In this document: piece after piece, positions 28,184 to 35,090 of the stretch | Layout: the number at the start of each line of letters is the position of its first letter | How positions within the stretch are numbered: the first letter of the stretch is position 1 | Assembly (NCBI RefSeq): GCF_900236475.1 | Contig: NZ_LT963352.1 | Location: 3,162,001 to 3,226,000, forward strand | DNA from: Streptomyces chartreusis NRRL 3882 | GTDB taxonomy: Bacteria > Actinomycetota > Actinomycetes > Streptomycetales > Streptomycetaceae | Direction of reading: 5' to 3' | Length of the DNA stretch: 64,000 nucleotides | The notes under the pieces: generated by a model | The model's database searches: none | Seen by the model: only the letters and a program-made list of their open reading frames with translations | What the model was told of the DNA's origin: nothing | Program-made: the position numbers and the translations under genes

Positions 28184-31111
28184 GTGATCCAGCCGGAGAA
28201 GATCCCGCAGTTCACCGGGAATCTGGAGCAGCTGGAGACGGACTACGCGGATCTGAAGAAGGACGCGGGTCATGTCCGGGATGCCGGTGGTGACATCCAC
28301 TCGCGGTTCCAGGGGTTGTCGGCGTTCTACCACGCTCCGGAGGCGGAGCGGTTGTTCGCGACGACGAAGCCGGTCAAGGAGAAGGCGGACGCGTTCGCCG
28401 ACGACCTGGAGAAGGTGTCGGGCGCGTTGTCGTCATACGCCACCGAAATCCGTCCGCTGGTGGCGAAGCTGAAGCAGCTGAAGACGGACGCGGCGGCCTT
28501 CGTCTCCTCGGTCAAGGACGATGACGAGTGGGAGTACGACGAGGACAAGGTCGACGAGCACAACAAGCTGCGGGACGACATCACCGCGACGGTCGCGGCG
28601 TTCTGGGCGGCGGAGCGGACCTGCCACAACAAGATCACCGCTCTGTGGGGCGGGACGCAGATGGTGGCCGGGGACGGTTCGGACAAGAAGAACCAGTACG
28701 GCTTCAACGCCGAGGACATGAAGAACGCCAAGCTTCCCTGGGGCGACCCGGTGGAGGAGAAGCACCACTGGTACGAGGTCGGCCACTGGGTGAAGTCGTT
28801 CGTGTGGGACGGCCTGATCGTCGACGGTGTGTGGGGCACGATCAAGGGCCTGGGCACGCTGGTGGGCTTCGGCGGCTGGGATGCGATGAAGCAGGCCTGG
28901 AAGGGTCTGGCGCAGCTGGCGACCGGCCTGGCCATCACGGCGATCCCCGGGGCGCAGACGTGGTTCTGGACGGCGTCGGACAAGGACATGCCGTCCTGGC
29001 TGCGTGACTCGCGCACGGCGATGAAGGAGACCGGCAAGGCGCTGGTGGCCTGGGACCAGTGGGGCAAGAACCCCGCCCGCGCGGCCGGAGCCGTCACCTT
29101 CAACGTGCTGACCACGGTCTTCACCGGCGGCGCCGGTGCGGCCGCCTCGGGTGCGGGCAAGGCGGGCGCGGTCGCCAAGGCCCTGTCCGTGGCGGGCAAG
29201 GCCGGCCGGGTCATCGACCCGATGACCTACATCGCCAAGGGCGCGGGCGCCGGCCTGTCGAAGATCGGCGACATCACCAAGGGCCTCAAGGGCGTCGGAA
29301 ACATCGACATCCCGGCCCTGCCCGAGAACGCGGTCACGCTGCCCGAAGGCACGGTAAGGCTCCCCGACGGCACGGTGCACCTGCCCGAAGGCGCGGCGAT
29401 CCCCGACGGCGCGACGAAACTGCCCGACGGCAACGTCCGGCTGCCCGACGACGCCCCGGTCCTGCCCGAGGGCACCACGAAACTCCCCACCGAGGACGGC
29501 GCCCCGGCCCGCTACTACGACCCGGACGGCAACATCCTCGACGAGCACGGCAACGTCCTGCAGAAGTCCGCCGACGGCCCCGGCGACGTCGTCGACCAGC
29601 CCCACTTGCCCGACACGGGCTCGCCTGCTTCCGGTGCGGACACGCCCCGCGTGGACTCCCCCGCCCAGCAGCCGGCCCTGGTCACCGCGGGAGCCCACAC
29701 CGCGGAAGGCGCCGGCCAGCACATCCGCCTGGGCAACAGCCTCGACGATGGGCTCGGCGGCATCGGCCGAACCGGCGACGACGGGGCCACCCCGGCCGTC
29801 CACGCCGGAGGCGACCTCCCCGGCGGCACGGTGGGCGACCACCTACCCGGCGGCACGGCGGGCCACACGCCGGGCGGCCGTGTGGGCGACCACATGCCCA
29901 CGAACGAGCTGGGCAACGGGCGCCACGGCAGCACCGACGGCACCCCGGCAACGGGCGCCGGCCGCTCGGAGACGCCCTCCACCGCCGGTCACGCGGACGG
30001 CCCGGGCACGAACGGCACGCACGGCGACGGCCCGGGAGGCGGTCACCACGAGCCGCCGGCGACGGGCAGCGGCCTGCCCGGAGGCCTGGACGACCTGGGC
30101 CGGGGCGCGGACGACGCGGCCCGCGGAGCGGACGACATCACGGGTGGGGCGGACGACGCCGCCGGCGGGGCGGCTCAGCACGCGGACGACGCGGCGCGGC
30201 ACCGCGCGGAGTACGAGGCGGCCCGTGAGAAGCCCGCGGACGACCGCACGCCCCAGGAGCGGGCTGCGATCGCCCGCGAACACGTCCGACTGGCCAACGA
30301 GGACCCGGTCTGGCGCGCCGAGCACTACGACAAGTGGGGCCCCGGCAAGCGCAACAATGCCGAGGAGATGGTCGACGGTCAGCTGCTGCCCAAGCTGGTC
30401 GAGAAGCCGGGTGGCGGCTGGATGGCCGCCGATGCGATGCCGTACGCGAACCCCGAGCGGTTCCACCTGACTCCCATGGAAAGGGGTCGGGATACGGTGC
30501 CGCACGAGAATCTGAGTCATCTCGACGACGTCTCGGCCCGGCGCATGGCGGGCACGGAGCTGACGAACGCCGAGAAGGCGTACAAGGCCGACCCGACCGA
30601 TGACACGGCGAAAGCACTTCTCGAAGCGCAGGAGCGCTTCAAGAGCACCGTCGGTGAAGGCGTTTCCAACAACAGCAAGCTCGGGGAAGCGCTCGGCGAG
30701 GAGGCGGCCCGTCGGCACATGCTCGCCCAGAAGGAGTTCGAGGGAGCCAGGGAGATCACTGATCTTCCCGAAACTCCCAACGGCTCGAAGAGATTCGACC
30801 AGCTGTGGCAGGACAAGGACGGCAACCTCATCATCGTGGAGGCCAAGGCCCCCAACGCGAGGCTGGACTGGCGCCAGGGCAACGGGCTGCAGGACAGCGG
30901 CACGATGGTGAAGCAGGGGACCATCGAGTACGTTCGCACCATTTTGGCCGATATGGAAGAGCGTGCGATCTTCTCGCCGAACGATGCGAAGTACGCCTCG
31001 CAGATTCGGACGGCGATCGAGAACAAGTCCTTGCGGTACGTCCTCGTCCAGGCCACTGAAAACACGGGTACGTATGCTGGGGCCGAGCTCAAGCACTTCA
31101 AGATCTTCTAA
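28184..31111 (+). CDS. Polymorphic toxin with C-terminal PD-(D/E)XK-like nuclease tip
   Basis: 975 residues. Residues 1-150 are helical (FTGNLEQLETDYADLKKDAG, SALTT-free acidic DDDEWEYDEDKVDEHNK), as in putative type VII-secreted actinobacterial effectors. 200-330 are hydrophobic/glycine-rich (LAQLATGLAITAIPGAQTWF). 377-440 repeat the unit LPEGTVRLPDGTVHLPEG. 440-680 are Gly/Pro/Asp-rich spacer. The tip (about 858-975) has D872, D877/D879 and E886-A-K888 in GNLIIVEAKAP, then QGTIEYVRTI, matching restriction-endonuclease-fold toxins. Nucleic acid cleavage in rival cells is the inference. GC drops to about 58% in the tip (hand count of 30721-30840). An Imm49-type immunity gene follows 11 bases after the stop. 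Confidence 0.8.
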   Translation: MIQPEKIPQFTGNLEQLETDYADLKKDAGHVRDAGGDIHSRFQGLSAFYHAPEAERLFATTKPVKEKADAFADDLEKVSGALSSYATEIRPLVAKLKQLKTDAAAFVSSVKDDDEWEYDEDKVDEHNKLRDDITATVAAFWAAERTCHNKITALWGGTQMVAGDGSDKKNQYGFNAEDMKNAKLPWGDPVEEKHHWYEVGHWVKSFVWDGLIVDGVWGTIKGLGTLVGFGGWDAMKQAWKGLAQLATGLAITAIPGAQTWFWTASDKDMPSWLRDSRTAMKETGKALVAWDQWGKNPARAAGAVTFNVLTTVFTGGAGAAASGAGKAGAVAKALSVAGKAGRVIDPMTYIAKGAGAGLSKIGDITKGLKGVGNIDIPALPENAVTLPEGTVRLPDGTVHLPEGAAIPDGATKLPDGNVRLPDDAPVLPEGTTKLPTEDGAPARYYDPDGNILDEHGNVLQKSADGPGDVVDQPHLPDTGSPASGADTPRVDSPAQQPALVTAGAHTAEGAGQHIRLGNSLDDGLGGIGRTGDDGATPAVHAGGDLPGGTVGDHLPGGTAGHTPGGRVGDHMPTNELGNGRHGSTDGTPATGAGRSETPSTAGHADGPGTNGTHGDGPGGGHHEPPATGSGLPGGLDDLGRGADDAARGADDITGGADDAAGGAAQHADDAARHRAEYEAAREKPADDRTPQERAAIAREHVRLANEDPVWRAEHYDKWGPGKRNNAEEMVDGQLLPKLVEKPGGGWMAADAMPYANPERFHLTPMERGRDTVPHENLSHLDDVSARRMAGTELTNAEKAYKADPTDDTAKALLEAQERFKSTVGEGVSNNSKLGEALGEEAARRHMLAQKEFEGAREITDLPETPNGSKRFDQLWQDKDGNLIIVEAKAPNARLDWRQGNGLQDSGTMVKQGTIEYVRTILADMEERAIFSPNDAKYASQIRTAIENKSLRYVLVQATENTGTYAGAELKHFKIF

Positions 31112-31122
31112 GGAGAGACGCG

Positions 31123-31974
31123 TTGGTGTCGATCATTTCCCGCCCTCCGTTGCCCACGGGGAACGTGGAAGAGGGTCTCGCTGTGCTCCAGGAGAACGCT
31201 CGGCAGCTGATCGACGGGCTGGAGGAACGCTCCACGAGGCTGGGCGACGCCCAGCGCGTCACGCTCACCCTGGCTCAGTCGCGTTGCCTGATCGATCCCC
31301 GGGCGGCGGAGTTCCCCTCGTGGGACGCCTGGGTCACGGCCATGCAGGTCGGCTCCGCGGTCTTCGCGGCGGCGACCACGACGGACGACCAGGTGCAGTG
31401 CCGCATCGCACACGAGGACCGCACTCTGCAGGCCACCGGTCCGCAGTGGTACGTGAATCCCGGCAGCTGGCTTTCCGCGTTCTACCTGGCCGTGATCTGT
31501 CGTGAGAGGGACCGGATCACCGCTCTGTGCCAGGTCCCGCTGTCCCTTCTGCGGGAGAACGGCGGGCAGTTCGAGGAGTATCACTACGCCTGGATCGACA
31601 CCCTCCAGACGTACTGGCGCGGTGGCCCGGACCTGGGTCCGAAGCTCGTCGCCGCGGTCGACGGCACCGAGCCGGAGACCGTCGCGGACCCGGAGACGGT
31701 GGGCAAGCTGCTGTATCCGCCGATGGAGGTCTTCCACCGCTTCATCCGGAAGGACCCCGAGACCTTCAACCAGGCGCTGGCCCGGGCACTCGAACTGCAC
31801 AAGCAGTACTGGAGCGAGGAGGACCGCGCCTTCCAGGCCTCGGGTCTCGTCGCCCTGGCCCCGCTCGCCATGGCCTGCTTCGCCCACGACGCGGGCCTCC
31901 CCGTCGAGGTGGAGTCCGAGTACCTGCCGGCCGTACTGATCAGCCGCAACTGGTGTGGTGAGTTTCCCACCTGA
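31123..31974 (+). CDS. Immunity 49 family protein, copy 1
   Basis: 283 residues, cytoplasmic. It should neutralise the adjacent nuclease-type toxin by direct binding. Imm49-type sequence includes AWVTAMQVGSAVFAAATTT, TGPQWYVNPGSWLSAFYLAV, LLYPPMEVFHRFIRKDPETF and ALAPLAMACFAHDAGLPVEVESEYLP (quoted in parts). The TTG at 31123 is preferred: RBS ggag lies 7 bases before it and it aligns with the original start of copy 2. GTG 31126 is the alternative. The 11-base gap after the toxin stop implies coexpression. Confidence 0.85.
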   Translation: MVSIISRPPLPTGNVEEGLAVLQENARQLIDGLEERSTRLGDAQRVTLTLAQSRCLIDPRAAEFPSWDAWVTAMQVGSAVFAAATTTDDQVQCRIAHEDRTLQATGPQWYVNPGSWLSAFYLAVICRERDRITALCQVPLSLLRENGGQFEEYHYAWIDTLQTYWRGGPDLGPKLVAAVDGTEPETVADPETVGKLLYPPMEVFHRFIRKDPETFNQALARALELHKQYWSEEDRAFQASGLVALAPLAMACFAHDAGLPVEVESEYLPAVLISRNWCGEFPT

Positions 31975-32080
31975 TTTGGATGGGTGGCCGGACACGCCGA
32001 CAGGGGAACGAACTCCGTGGAGCCCTCGTCGCCGGCGCCGTCACCCTCGGGGTGCAGGCGCAGGAGCTCCAGTACGGAGG

Positions 32081-32215
32081 CTCAAGGGCGTCGGCAACAT
32101 CGGCACCTCGCTCCGCCAAGCATGTGGCCCCCTGCCCGAGCGCACGGTCAGCTCCCCGACGGCACCGTGCAACTGCCCCAGGGGCGCGGCCCTCCCGTTC
32201 CCTGATCAGCAACAA
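32081..32215 (+). pseudogene. Frameshifted scrap of the toxin repeat region
   Basis: The DNA resembles bases 29281-29420 of the toxin gene. ctcaagggcgtcgg.aacatcg is shared, then after a dissimilar stretch ctgcccga..gcacggt and ctccccgacggcac.gtgca. Translated pieces are LKGVGNIGT in one frame and LPDGTVQLPQG in another, so at least one indel has destroyed the frame. It ends near a cctgatcagc stop. I interpret it as a leftover of a former toxin cassette lying between the two immunity genes. The remaining bases 31975-32080 show no recognisable gene. Confidence 0.65.
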
Positions 32216-32237
32216 GTCCGACTGGAGGAGAGCGTCA

Positions 32238-32279
32238 GTGGTCACGACCGTTCCCCGCCACGAGTAGCCAACGGACGAC
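32238..32279 (+). other. Original start of immunity copy 2, interrupted by a TAG codon
   Basis: GTG 32238 has a good RBS (ggaggag, 7-base spacer). It is in the same frame as the downstream immunity gene and reads VVTTVPRHE, TAG at 32265-32267, PTDD. This aligns residue for residue with copy 1 (MVSIISRPP, L, PTGN). The stop therefore replaces codon 10, a Leu (TTG or similar) in copy 1. Confidence 0.75.
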
Positions 32280-33134
32280 GTGCCGGACACTCTCGACGCC
32301 CTCGGCGAGACCACAAACTGGATCCTCGCCGAGTTCGCTGAATCACCCGTCCTGCGCCCTCAGGCACTGAGCACGGCGCTCACTCTGGCGCAGCAGCGCT
32401 GTGCGGTGGACCCCCAGGCCGTCAGGTTCGAGATCTGGGAGGCTTGGGTCACGGCCATGCAGACCGGGTCCGCGCTCTTTGCCGCGGCAACCGCCCCCGA
32501 GGGCGCCAGCATCACATGCCGGATCAAGGAGCAGGAGCAGACGCTCCCCGCGACCGGCCCCGAGTCCTACCTGAACGCAGGAACGTGGGTCACTGCCTTC
32601 TACCTCGCGATGATCTGCCGTGACAATGACCGCCTGCACCGGCTGGCCGAGGTGCCCATCTCCTTCCTGCGCGAGTCCGGCGCGGTGTTCGACGAGTACA
32701 TCTATTCCTGGGTGGAGGCGCTGCAGAGCTTCTGGCTGGGCCGCCCGGACGTGGGCGACAAGCTGATTGCGGCAGTCGACGGCACCGGCCCGGAAGCGCT
32801 GCGGTACGCCGACGCGGATCTGATGTCGAAGATCCTGTATCCGCCAATGATTCTGCTCTACCGCGTCATCCGCCGCGACCCTGCGGAGTTCAACAAGGCC
32901 CTGGCCGATGCCCTGCGGTGGCACAAGGCGTACTGGACTGCTGACCTGGACCGCGCCACCAGCGCCGACGGTCTCGTCGCCCTCGGCCCACTGGCCATGG
33001 CATGCCTCGCACGTGACCAGGGCATCACTGTGGGAGTCGAGTCCAAGTATCTGCCCAAGGCACTTTTGGGGTATGCATGGATCGGCGAGATCGAATACTA
33101 CCGCGGGAGCCCACACCGCGGACTACATCAGTGA
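32280..33134 (+). CDS. Immunity 49 family protein, copy 2, with interrupted N-terminus and altered C-terminus
   Basis: 284 residues in the open frame from GTG 32280, clearly related to copy 1: AWVTAMQTGSALFAAATAPE, TGPESYLNAGTWVTAFYLAM, LYPPMILLYRVIRRDPAEFN, VALGPLAMACLARDQGITVG. The natural first 14 codons are cut off by a TAG (see 32238). GTG 32280 has no RBS of its own and could be used only by reinitiation 13 bases after the stop. The last ten residues (YRGSPHRGLHQ) are not Imm49-like. They are read out of frame from the orphan toxin cassette that begins at 33100. It may be non-functional or poorly expressed. Confidence 0.75.
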   Translation: MPDTLDALGETTNWILAEFAESPVLRPQALSTALTLAQQRCAVDPQAVRFEIWEAWVTAMQTGSALFAAATAPEGASITCRIKEQEQTLPATGPESYLNAGTWVTAFYLAMICRDNDRLHRLAEVPISFLRESGAVFDEYIYSWVEALQSFWLGRPDVGDKLIAAVDGTGPEALRYADADLMSKILYPPMILLYRVIRRDPAEFNKALADALRWHKAYWTADLDRATSADGLVALGPLAMACLARDQGITVGVESKYLPKALLGYAWIGEIEYYRGSPHRGLHQ

Positions 33135-33365
33135 CGGAAATTTGGCTGGGCTTCCTGGATATGACGACCTCCTATCCCAATGCAAGCAGGCCAGCAAGAA
33201 CAGTGACATGACACCGGCTGTGTACATGGCGATGGAGCATGCAACGGAGCTGCAAGGGCGTGGCGCCAAGCCGCTTCCCGCGCAAAGCTGACCGAGGCCA
33301 CCTTTGTGCTGCGATTCGAGGACGGCTCGATCACTGTCCCAGCCAACGGCCCCACATACCCGTAA
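33100..33365 (+). pseudogene. Orphan toxin C-terminal cassette
   Basis: Bases 33100-33122 are identical to 29684-29706 inside the main toxin gene, in the frame encoding TAGAHTA. After this anchor the frame continues DYISDGNLAGLPGYDDLLSQ, CKQASKNSDMTPAVYMAMEH, ATELQ and ends at 33291. A second frame (from about 33285) reads KLTEATFVLRFEDGSITVPA and NGPTYP, stopping at 33365, which looks like the real C-terminus after a frameshift. There is no start codon or RBS. By hand count 63 of 120 bases in 33121-33240 are G or C, far below the surroundings. I recognise no toxin family. An immunity-like gene follows directly. Confidence 0.7.
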
Positions 33366-33375
33366 GGACTAGTCA

Positions 33376-33933
33376 ATGCCCATGCTCATGCGCGCACCGC
33401 GTGAATGCGCGTCTTGGTTCTGGGATCTGGAGGACTACGCTCCGCCCGGACTGCGCTCGGCACTGGTGACCGCCGCGAGAATGACAGCCGTGCTGCGCAA
33501 GCATGACTTGCTGGAGCCACACCACGTGGAATGGCCATGGTTCATCCCCGGGGCGGGCGGCGCCCCCGCGATGACGCGATTGCAGCTCACGGGACCCATC
33601 GACGCCGAAGAAGTCTTTCATGCACAAGGTACGCCGCGCCGTGAACACCGACTCGTCGAATTGACGGTCTCTCCGGAACACCTCGGTCTATCTGCCGAGG
33701 TTTCCGTCTTCCACGACATCTGGGGCCCTTTCGACTTCCGTGGGGAGCCTCACCCGGAAGTACACCGGCAGAATGCCCCACGGCTCGCTGCTGCACTGAG
33801 GGAACTAGAGGCGCTGCTGGGAGTTGCGCCTGAGCCCGGTGAGCCGACGAACTTCGGCAGGGCTGCCGGATACGGAGTCGATGAGCCGGTCGTGATGGAC
33901 GGGCGAGGGCCAGATCTTACCGATCAGCTGTAA
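33376..33933 (+). CDS. Putative immunity protein for the orphan toxin cassette, family not recognised
   Basis: 185 residues starting MPMLMRAPRECASWFWDLED, with RBS aagg 9 bases before the ATG and only 10 bases after the cassette stop at 33365. The same spacing separates the main toxin and its immunity gene. The protein is soluble, acidic and aromatic-rich (EPHHVEWPWFIPGAGGAP, VSVFHDIWGPFDFRGEPHPE). A conserved-looking centre is RREHRLVELTVSPEHLGLSA. It has no signal peptide or membrane span. Its immunity role is inferred only from position. Codon use is looser than in neighbours, consistent with transfer together with the cassette. Confidence 0.6.
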   Translation: MPMLMRAPRECASWFWDLEDYAPPGLRSALVTAARMTAVLRKHDLLEPHHVEWPWFIPGAGGAPAMTRLQLTGPIDAEEVFHAQGTPRREHRLVELTVSPEHLGLSAEVSVFHDIWGPFDFRGEPHPEVHRQNAPRLAAALRELEALLGVAPEPGEPTNFGRAAGYGVDEPVVMDGRGPDLTDQL

Positions 33934-34409
33934 GACGTCCCGCACCCCGCGTGGGTTGAGTCGCAGACAAGGCAGCATCCCAGCGGGATGCTGCTCGGGT
34001 TCGCTTCCCGCAGCGGCATCTTGACCAGCGTCCCCGACCTGTTGATGAGGAGTTCGGGGATCTCGTCCTCGTAGAACCGCACTTGGCCGATGACCCCGTC
34101 GGTCTTCGCGTTGAAGGCGAGCATCTCCACCAGTGCGACCAGGTCGGGGAGGCACTCCGCGTGGATCTCCTGGCGGGCCGTCAGGGACCAGTGGTCGGCG
34201 GTCTGGAAGAGCTGGCCGGTCAGTAGTCCCCCGATGCGCCACGCCGGGCCCCGGTCCGCGAGCAGGGGGACGAAGTCCGGCCACTCCGCCTCGCCGTTGC
34301 CGTCGTCCGCGCTGTCTCCCTCCATGTGCCGCCGGAGGTGCGCGAGTACGGCCTCCGGCACGGTCGGCGACAGGTCGAGGGCCAGGTCCACGGCGTACAG
34401 GTCACTCAT
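33924..34409 (-). CDS. Conserved hypothetical protein, possibly with a foreign C-terminus
   Basis: 161 residues from ATG 34409, starting MSDLYAVDLALDLSPTVPEA. The body (HLRRHMEGD, WPDFVPLLADRGPAWRIGGL, HWSLTARQEIHAECLPDL, GQVRFYEDEIPELLINRSGT) resembles, from memory, a Streptomyces family of unknown function. The final 25 residues (PSSIPLGCCLVCDSTHAGCG) are Cys-rich and unlike the rest. They are encoded across a perfect 10-bp hairpin and overlap the convergent immunity gene by 10 bases. The original 3' end may have been replaced when the toxin cassette arrived. Its start overlaps the acetyltransferase stop by 8 bases. Confidence 0.65.
   Translation of the reverse strand: MSDLYAVDLALDLSPTVPEAVLAHLRRHMEGDSADDGNGEAEWPDFVPLLADRGPAWRIGGLLTGQLFQTADHWSLTARQEIHAECLPDLVALVEMLAFNAKTDGVIGQVRFYEDEIPELLINRSGTLVKMPLREANPSSIPLGCCLVCDSTHAGCGTSYS
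33972..33994. terminator. Hairpin at the edge of the toxin island
   Basis: gcagcatccc-agc-gggatgctgc, a perfect 10-bp stem with a 3-base loop. It is 38 bases beyond the plus-strand immunity gene and could terminate its transcript. It lies within the C-terminal codons of the minus-strand gene. Confidence 0.55.
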
Positions 34410-35013
34410 GAGAGCTGAGTTCAGAAAGCTCGGGGCAGGACGCGGACGGCGCCTGTCGTGCATGGAGATGACCGGTCCGGGGCCACGCGGGCGGTGCTGC
34501 CGGGAGCAGTCCGGAGAGCGGGTAGCCGCTCTTCTCCGCGACCCGGCACGATGCCGTGTTGTCCACCTGGTGCCGCAGTTCCAGCCGTGTCAGGCCGTCT
34601 GGGGCGAGGGTGCGGAAGGCCCATTCGGTCAGTGCGCGCAGGGAGCGTGGTGCCACCCCCAGGCCGCGGGCGTGCGCGGCGGTCCAGTAACCGATTTCGG
34701 CGGTCGCGGCGTCCGGGGTGCGCCGGGTGAGGACCACGTGTCCCACCAAGGGGCCCTCGAGTCCGGGCGCCCCGGGCTGTTCGACGGCGAACGCGAAGCG
34801 GGTCCCCGCCTCCCATGCCCGCCGCTGTTCAGCCAGCCATCGCGCGGCGTCCGCCTCGTCGTCCAGGTGGGTCCGGAGCCAGCGGCGCAGCGCGGGGTCC
34901 CGGTGCAGTTCGACGAGCCGGGCGGCGTCCTCGGCGGTCCAGGAGCGGAGCGTGAGCACGGGGGTCGAGGCGGCGGGGTCCGTGGCCAGTCGGGTCGCCG
35001 TGATGTCGGGCAT
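34402..35013 (-). CDS. GNAT-family N-acetyltransferase (RimJ/RimL-like)
   Basis: 203 residues. The pattern TPVLTLRSWTAEDAARLVEL at the N-terminus, AEIGYWTAAHARGLGVAPRS (beta 4 and acetyl-CoA loop) and GLTRLELRHQVDNTASCRVA, EKSGY is that of RimJ/RimL-type acetyltransferases. They transfer acetyl from acetyl-CoA to a protein or small-molecule amine. The usual Q/RxxGxG/A loop is slightly degenerate (RGLGVA). The start MPDITATRL at 35013 is preferred because the upstream frame has no homology. It overlaps the next gene by 8 bases. The substrate is unknown. Confidence 0.85.
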   Translation of the reverse strand: MPDITATRLATDPAASTPVLTLRSWTAEDAARLVELHRDPALRRWLRTHLDDEADAARWLAEQRRAWEAGTRFAFAVEQPGAPGLEGPLVGHVVLTRRTPDAATAEIGYWTAAHARGLGVAPRSLRALTEWAFRTLAPDGLTRLELRHQVDNTASCRVAEKSGYPLSGLLPAAPPAWPRTGHLHARQAPSASCPELSELSSHE

Positions 35014-35090
35014 GGAGGTGAGCCTACGAGCCCGCCGGCCCCGGCAGGCCCGGCGAGCCCGGCCGTGACGACTGCGGCTCACAGACCCGG

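Noticed and set aside
31955..32341. 128-codon open frame between the immunity genes
   Set aside because: It mixes the end of immunity copy 1, the toxin-repeat scrap and the start region of copy 2 out of frame. It is a scar, not a gene.
33128..33376. 82-codon minus-strand open frame in the orphan cassette
   Set aside because: The plus-strand frame begins with toxin-identical sequence and is followed by the immunity-like gene; the minus frame has no start signal or similarity.
28184..34000. Integrated phage or insertion sequence carrying the toxin locus
   Set aside because: No integrase, transposase, terminal repeats or tRNA target is visible. The mosaic pattern fits homologous cassette exchange better.
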